Positions 33,656-37,754 of a stretch of 37,754 bases of DNA are shown here, piece after piece. The position numbers were made by a program, and so were the translations under genes. Numbering within the stretch: the first letter of the stretch is position 1; the number at the start of each line of letters is the position of its first letter. The stretch lies in the NCBI GenBank assembly GCA_002700465.1, contig PADT01000011.1, positions 1 through 37,754 on the forward strand, given 5' to 3'. The notes under the pieces were generated by a model. That model worked only from the letters and a program-made list of their open reading frames with translations, was not told the origin of the DNA and ran no database searches. This DNA comes from Flavobacteriaceae bacterium (GTDB lineage Bacteria; Bacteroidota; Bacteroidia; Flavobacteriales; Flavobacteriaceae).

Positions 33656-36600
33656 CTAATTAATTTTTGTTAAATATAATTTAGAATCAATGTTATCAAA
33701 TTTAAGCTCCACTCCATCCTCAAAATCATCTAAAACTATTAAATTTTCTGCCAATGTCTCAGTTAATATATAATTTTGGTTTTCAAAAATAGCTTTTTCA
33801 AGGATAATATCCTTTTTAATTTTTAAATTAATTTTATCTGTTACCAGCAATCCACTCTCTTTTCTTAAAGTTTGAATTCGATTTACCAGCTCTCTACAGA
33901 TTCCTTCGTTAATTAATGTGTCATTTAATTGTATATCAAGAGCTACTGTAACACCATTTTCGGAAGCTACTAGCCATCCTTCAATATCTTCAGAAATTAT
34001 TTCTAAATCACATGGTTCTAAAATTATTTCTTCTGAATCTATAGTGATAGAAATAGACTGATTTGCTTCTATTTTTTGAATTTTAGAATCGTCTAGTGTT
34101 TTAATTTCAGCCATTACAGCAGACAGTTTTTTGCCAAGCTTAGGTCCAAGAGATTTAAAATTAGGCCTAACTTTTTTAATTAATATCCCAGAGGAGTTGC
34201 TTATAAGCTCCACTTCTTTAACATTTACTTCAGATTTAATAAGTTCTGAAATTTCTAAAATTTCTTTTTTTTCGTTCTCACTTGAAAAAGGAATCATGAT
34301 TTTTGAAAGAGGTTGACGAACTTTTAATTTTTCTTTTTTTCTAAGAGATAAAACTAAAGAACATATTGTCTGAGCATTTCTTATTTTTTGTTGTAAATCA
34401 GGACAAATTTCTTCAGAGTTTGAAACAGGAAATTCATCATGATGAACGGAGTCCAAAGGATTTTCAGAGGTGTTGTTAATTAAATCTTTATATAATCTAT
34501 CCATAAAAAACGGAGCGATTGGAGATGATAATTTAGAAACTACTGTTAAACACTTGAAAAGCGTTTGATAAGCACTGATTTTATCATGACTATATGATCC
34601 TTTCCAAAACCTTCTTCTGGAAAGCCTTACATACCAATTACTTAAATATAACTGTACGAAGTTTGAAATTGCTCTTGCAGCTTTTGTTGGCTCGTAATTA
34701 TCGTAATGATCGTCAACTTCAGCTATCAAAGAATTTAACTCAGATAATATCCATTTATCAAGTTCAGGCCTGTCGTTTATATTAATTTCATTTTCCTTGT
34801 AACTGAAATTATCAATATTTGCGTATAAAGCAAAAAAGGAATAAACATTATAAAGAGTTCCAAAGAACTTGCGTTTACTCTCTTCAATTCCGTCTAAATC
34901 AAATTTTAAATTATCCCAAGGATTAGCATTACTAATCATATACCACCTTGTTGCATCTGGTCCAAACTCAGAAATAGTTTTAAATGGATCAACAGCATTT
35001 CCGAGCCTTTTTGACATTTTTTGACCATTTTTGTCAAGGACAAGACCATTAGAAATCACATTTTTATATGCTATAGATTTAAAAACTGTTGTAGCAATAG
35101 CGTGAAGAGTGTAAAACCATCCTCTTGTTTGATCAACTCCTTCAGCAATATAATCAGCAGGAAAAGCTTCATTATTATCAATTTTGCTTTTGTTTTCAAA
35201 AGGATAATGCCATTGTGCGTAAGGCATAGATCCAGAATCAAACCACACGTCAATTAAATCAGGCTCGCGATACATTTTTTCGCCTTTAAGAGAACAAAGA
35301 ATGATTTGGTCAACTACATTTTTATGTAAATCAATCTTATCATAATTATCATCACTCATGTCATGAATATCGAAGTTTTTAAATGGATCATTTTTCATAA
35401 AACCCTTGGAAATAGATTTTTTAATTTCCGTTTTTAGATCTTTCATTGAACCAATAACTAAAATTTCTTTAGAGTCACTTGTTCTCCATATAGGTAATGG
35501 AATCCCCCAATATCTAGACCTTGATAAATTCCAATCATTTGCGTTTGCAAGCCAGTTTCCAAATCTGCCTTCACCTGTAGATTTAGGCTTCCAGTTTATG
35601 GATTTATTAAGCTCAATCAAATCCTCTTTTTTATCTGTTACTTTTATAAACCAAGAGTCTAAAGGGTAGTATAATATTGGCTTGTCAGTTCTCCAACAGT
35701 TAGGATAACTGTGAACATATTTTTCAACTTTGAAAGCTTTATTTTCCTCTTTTAATTTAATAGCGATTTCAACATCTACAGATTTTTGTGGAACTTCATT
35801 CTCCTTATAATATTCATTTTTAACAAACTTACCCCCCAAAAAACCAAGTTCTTTTCTAAATTTTCCTTGTAAATCAACCAAAGGCACAGGCTGTTGATTT
35901 TCATCAAGAATTAATAATGCAGGGATTTCAGGAGAAGCCATTTTAGCAACTTTTGCATCATCTGCACCAAAGGTAGGAGCAGTATGGACTATTCCAGTAC
36001 CATCTTCTGTTGTTACAAAGTCACCCTGAATAATTCTAAAAGCATTTTCAGGATTTTTGTATGGTAAAGGAGCATCCTCCCATAGCTGAGAATATTTTAT
36101 ACCGACTAACTCGCTTCCATTTATGGACTCGTTAATTAAAAAAGGAATTTTCTTATCGATTTTTGAATCGTATTTAAGTTCGCTTTTGGAACTAACCTTT
36201 ATATAATTTCCAATGAAAACTTTAGCAACAAGGTCACTAGCTAAAACAACATTTGTAAATTCATGAGTATATTGATTGAAAGTAGACACTACACTATATT
36301 TAATTTTTCCACCTACAGTTAGAGCGGTGTTTGAAGGAAGTGTCCAAGGAGTAGTTGTCCATGCTAAAAAATATAAAACTTCATAGCTTGATAGTGATGC
36401 AGGAAGAGAATTATTTATAGCTTTAAATTGAGCTGTAACTGTTGTGTCACTTACTTCTTGATAAGTACCAGGTTGATTAAGCTCATGTGAACTCAAACCT
36501 GTCCCTGCTTTTGGCGAGTATGGTTGTATTGTATAACCTTTATAAATTAAATTTTTATCAAATAGTTCTTTTAAAAGCCACCAAACTGATTCAATGTATT

Positions 36601-37060
36601 TAGACTTATAAGTAACATAAGGATTACTCATGTCTACCCAGTAACCCATTTTTTTTGTTAAATCGTTCCAAACATCAGTATACTTCATAACGGCTTTTTT
36701 ACAAGCTTTATTATAATCTTCAACTGAAATTTTAGTCCCTATGTCTTCTTTTGTAATCCCTAAATCTTTTTCAACACTGAGCTCTATAGGAAGTCCATGT
36801 GTATCCCATCCAGCCTTTCTGTCAACCTGAAATCCTTTTAAAGTTTTGTATCTACAAAAAATATCTTTGATACTTCTAGCCATAACATGATGGATCCCTG
36901 GCATACCATTAGCAGATGGGGGCCCCTCGTAAAAAATAAATTTAGAAGCATTTTTTCTTAAACTAATACTTTTTTCAAAAGAGCGATTTCTCTCCCAATC
37001 CGCTAGAACCTCATTAGCAACTTGAGATAAATTTAAACCATTATATTCTTTAAATGCCAT
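33656..37060 (-). CDS. ileS: Isoleucyl-tRNA synthetase with GIHH signature (IleRS2-like)
   Basis: This 1134-residue class I synthetase charges tRNA(Ile) with isoleucine. The first ATP signature reads GIHH at residues 55-58 instead of the usual HIGH. The second is KMSKR at 681-685 (NGQKMSKRLGN). The CP1 editing domain is intact (TTTPWTLPSNTAL and HTAPTFGADDAKV). The tRNA-binding anticodon domain follows, but the C-terminal zinc-ribbon of E. coli-type IleRS is absent, and length and sequence fit the eukaryote-like IleRS2 type. The three genes ileS-traR/dksA-lspA form one transcription unit. Confidence 0.96.
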   Translation of the reverse strand: MAFKEYNGLNLSQVANEVLADWERNRSFEKSISLRKNASKFIFYEGPPSANGMPGIHHVMARSIKDIFCRYKTLKGFQVDRKAGWDTHGLPIELSVEKDLGITKEDIGTKISVEDYNKACKKAVMKYTDVWNDLTKKMGYWVDMSNPYVTYKSKYIESVWWLLKELFDKNLIYKGYTIQPYSPKAGTGLSSHELNQPGTYQEVSDTTVTAQFKAINNSLPASLSSYEVLYFLAWTTTPWTLPSNTALTVGGKIKYSVVSTFNQYTHEFTNVVLASDLVAKVFIGNYIKVSSKSELKYDSKIDKKIPFLINESINGSELVGIKYSQLWEDAPLPYKNPENAFRIIQGDFVTTEDGTGIVHTAPTFGADDAKVAKMASPEIPALLILDENQQPVPLVDLQGKFRKELGFLGGKFVKNEYYKENEVPQKSVDVEIAIKLKEENKAFKVEKYVHSYPNCWRTDKPILYYPLDSWFIKVTDKKEDLIELNKSINWKPKSTGEGRFGNWLANANDWNLSRSRYWGIPLPIWRTSDSKEILVIGSMKDLKTEIKKSISKGFMKNDPFKNFDIHDMSDDNYDKIDLHKNVVDQIILCSLKGEKMYREPDLIDVWFDSGSMPYAQWHYPFENKSKIDNNEAFPADYIAEGVDQTRGWFYTLHAIATTVFKSIAYKNVISNGLVLDKNGQKMSKRLGNAVDPFKTISEFGPDATRWYMISNANPWDNLKFDLDGIEESKRKFFGTLYNVYSFFALYANIDNFSYKENEININDRPELDKWILSELNSLIAEVDDHYDNYEPTKAARAISNFVQLYLSNWYVRLSRRRFWKGSYSHDKISAYQTLFKCLTVVSKLSSPIAPFFMDRLYKDLINNTSENPLDSVHHDEFPVSNSEEICPDLQQKIRNAQTICSLVLSLRKKEKLKVRQPLSKIMIPFSSENEKKEILEISELIKSEVNVKEVELISNSSGILIKKVRPNFKSLGPKLGKKLSAVMAEIKTLDDSKIQKIEANQSISITIDSEEIILEPCDLEIISEDIEGWLVASENGVTVALDIQLNDTLINEGICRELVNRIQTLRKESGLLVTDKINLKIKKDIILEKAIFENQNYILTETLAENLIVLDDFEDGVELKFDNIDSKLYLTKIN

Positions 37061-37121
37061 TGTGAATAAATCGAAATTTACTAAAAGCGAAAGTAACTAT
37101 TTTAGACGAAATTTGAAGAAC

Positions 37122-37754
37122 TTAAAACTTATAACTTAAAACTAAATTTAAGTTTCTGCCTGGAGCGGATATTCCTGATGCAAATTCTCTAAAATGAATG
37201 TCAAAAACATTGTCTAAAACAAGTAGTGTTTTAAATTTATTTGAAAACTCATATGAAGAAGAAAGTTTAACTACACTCCATGAAGGCATCCCGTTGAAAG
37301 AAAAATCAATACCATCAAAAATTACAGGAGTTTCTTCCAGTCCGTCCTCTCCACCAATACTGTATTTATCAGGATTTTTGGAACTAGAAAACCTATAAGA
37401 AAGCTCAAAGTCACTTGATTTGCCAACAATATATCTGAGAGTTAAATGTCCAAATAATGGAGAAATCGATGGCAGTGGGTGGTGACTATCAACACTACCT
37501 CCGTGAGTATAAGTTAAATTAGCTTTAAAAGCCCACACATTCGGTAAACTTAGCCTTAAGTCCAATGTTGCTCCGTATATAAATGCATTTCCTTTATTTA
37601 CATTAGCCATTGTGATTACCTCTTCAGAATTAAATAGTATGGTAGATGTATCAATTGTAGACTTATCATCACTTATTTCGAAATAATCTCTAGAAATATG
37701 TTTAGAAATGTGCGTGTAATATGCGTTTAGAGAAAATATATTTTGTTTATTTAG
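37122..37754 (-). CDS. TonB-dependent receptor, C-terminal part of barrel
   Basis: The frame is open to the right edge of the window, so only about the last 210 residues are seen; the ATG at 37610 is internal. The content is alternating beta strands of an outer-membrane barrel (NIFSLNAYYTHISKHISRD, WAFKANLTYTHGGSVDSHHP, FGHLTLRYIVGKSSDFELSY). It has a typical late-barrel segment LLVLDNVFDIHFREFASGIS and the terminal signature NLNLVLSYKF with a final phenylalanine. It lies upstream of ileS on the same strand, 61 bases apart. The N-terminal plug, signal peptide and ligand are outside the window. It is not the same gene as the receptor at 23327. Confidence 0.85.
   Translation of the reverse strand, partial: LNKQNIFSLNAYYTHISKHISRDYFEISDDKSTIDTSTILFNSEEVITMANVNKGNAFIYGATLDLRLSLPNVWAFKANLTYTHGGSVDSHHPLPSISPLFGHLTLRYIVGKSSDFELSYRFSSSKNPDKYSIGGEDGLEETPVIFDGIDFSFNGMPSWSVVKLSSSYEFSNKFKTLLVLDNVFDIHFREFASGISAPGRNLNLVLSYKF

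Noticed and set aside
1-37754. Mobile elements, phage genes, defence systems, tRNA or rRNA genes
   Set aside because: No transposase, integrase, phage or defence protein motifs, no terminal repeats and no tRNA-like cloverleaf were recognised on reading; all intergenic gaps are short.

Overview
The window is a stretch of low-GC chromosome from a member of the Bacteroidota, most likely a marine-type Flavobacteriaceae with a compact genome. The evidence is the gene content: a SprE/PorW-type lipoprotein of gliding and type IX secretion, a TonB-dependent receptor with a carboxypeptidase-like N-terminal domain, DUF4292, DUF5687, a split F-ATPase operon and a GIHH-type isoleucyl-tRNA synthetase. The absence of clear Shine-Dalgarno sequences and a good match to the flavobacterial TTG / TAnnTTTG promoter agree with this. 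I see no phage, insertion sequence, CRISPR array, rRNA or tRNA. Most of the window is housekeeping, with very short spacers and no gene-free gap above 300 bases.

Left third (1-12661, all plus strand). It opens with the tail of a DUF5687 membrane protein and its ABC ATPase, then a SprE-like TPR lipoprotein and a bactofilin. A small AtpZ/AtpI-like membrane protein follows, then the ATP synthase genes atpB-E-F-H-A-G; beta and epsilon are not here. After that come dUTPase, a sugar-phosphate nucleotidyltransferase, a DUF4292 lipoprotein and an EnvC-like murein hydrolase activator.

Middle (12663-23303). Riboflavin synthase (minus) faces away from pdxA (plus). Next is the plus-strand cluster DUF177-rpmF-fabH-accB-accC, which joins ribosome and fatty-acid synthesis genes. 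The minus-strand run tdk-alr-asd follows (thymidine salvage, D-alanine, aspartate-family amino acids). rsmI-recJ lies on the plus strand and ends in a hairpin terminator.

Right third (23327-37754, mostly minus). It holds a full-length TonB-dependent receptor and the run uvrC-DUF3108-M23 lipoprotein-pgi. A small plus-strand pair, DUF3784 and 5-formyltetrahydrofolate cyclo-ligase, is divergent from uvrC. Then come ileS-traR/dksA-lspA and the C-terminal part of a second TonB-dependent receptor cut by the window edge.

I did not find a convincing new multi-gene system. The signals most worth a second look are: (1) helically phased T-tracts between rpmF and fabH that look like intrinsically curved DNA or a tandem terminator; (2) a GIHH signature in place of HIGH in IleRS, a change tied to mupirocin hyper-resistance; (3) a perfect 13-bp hairpin between atpE and atpF; (4) an 11-bp inverted repeat just before the TTG start of the sprE-like gene; and (5) an AtpZ-like frame with no ordinary start codon, overlapping the bactofilin gene.
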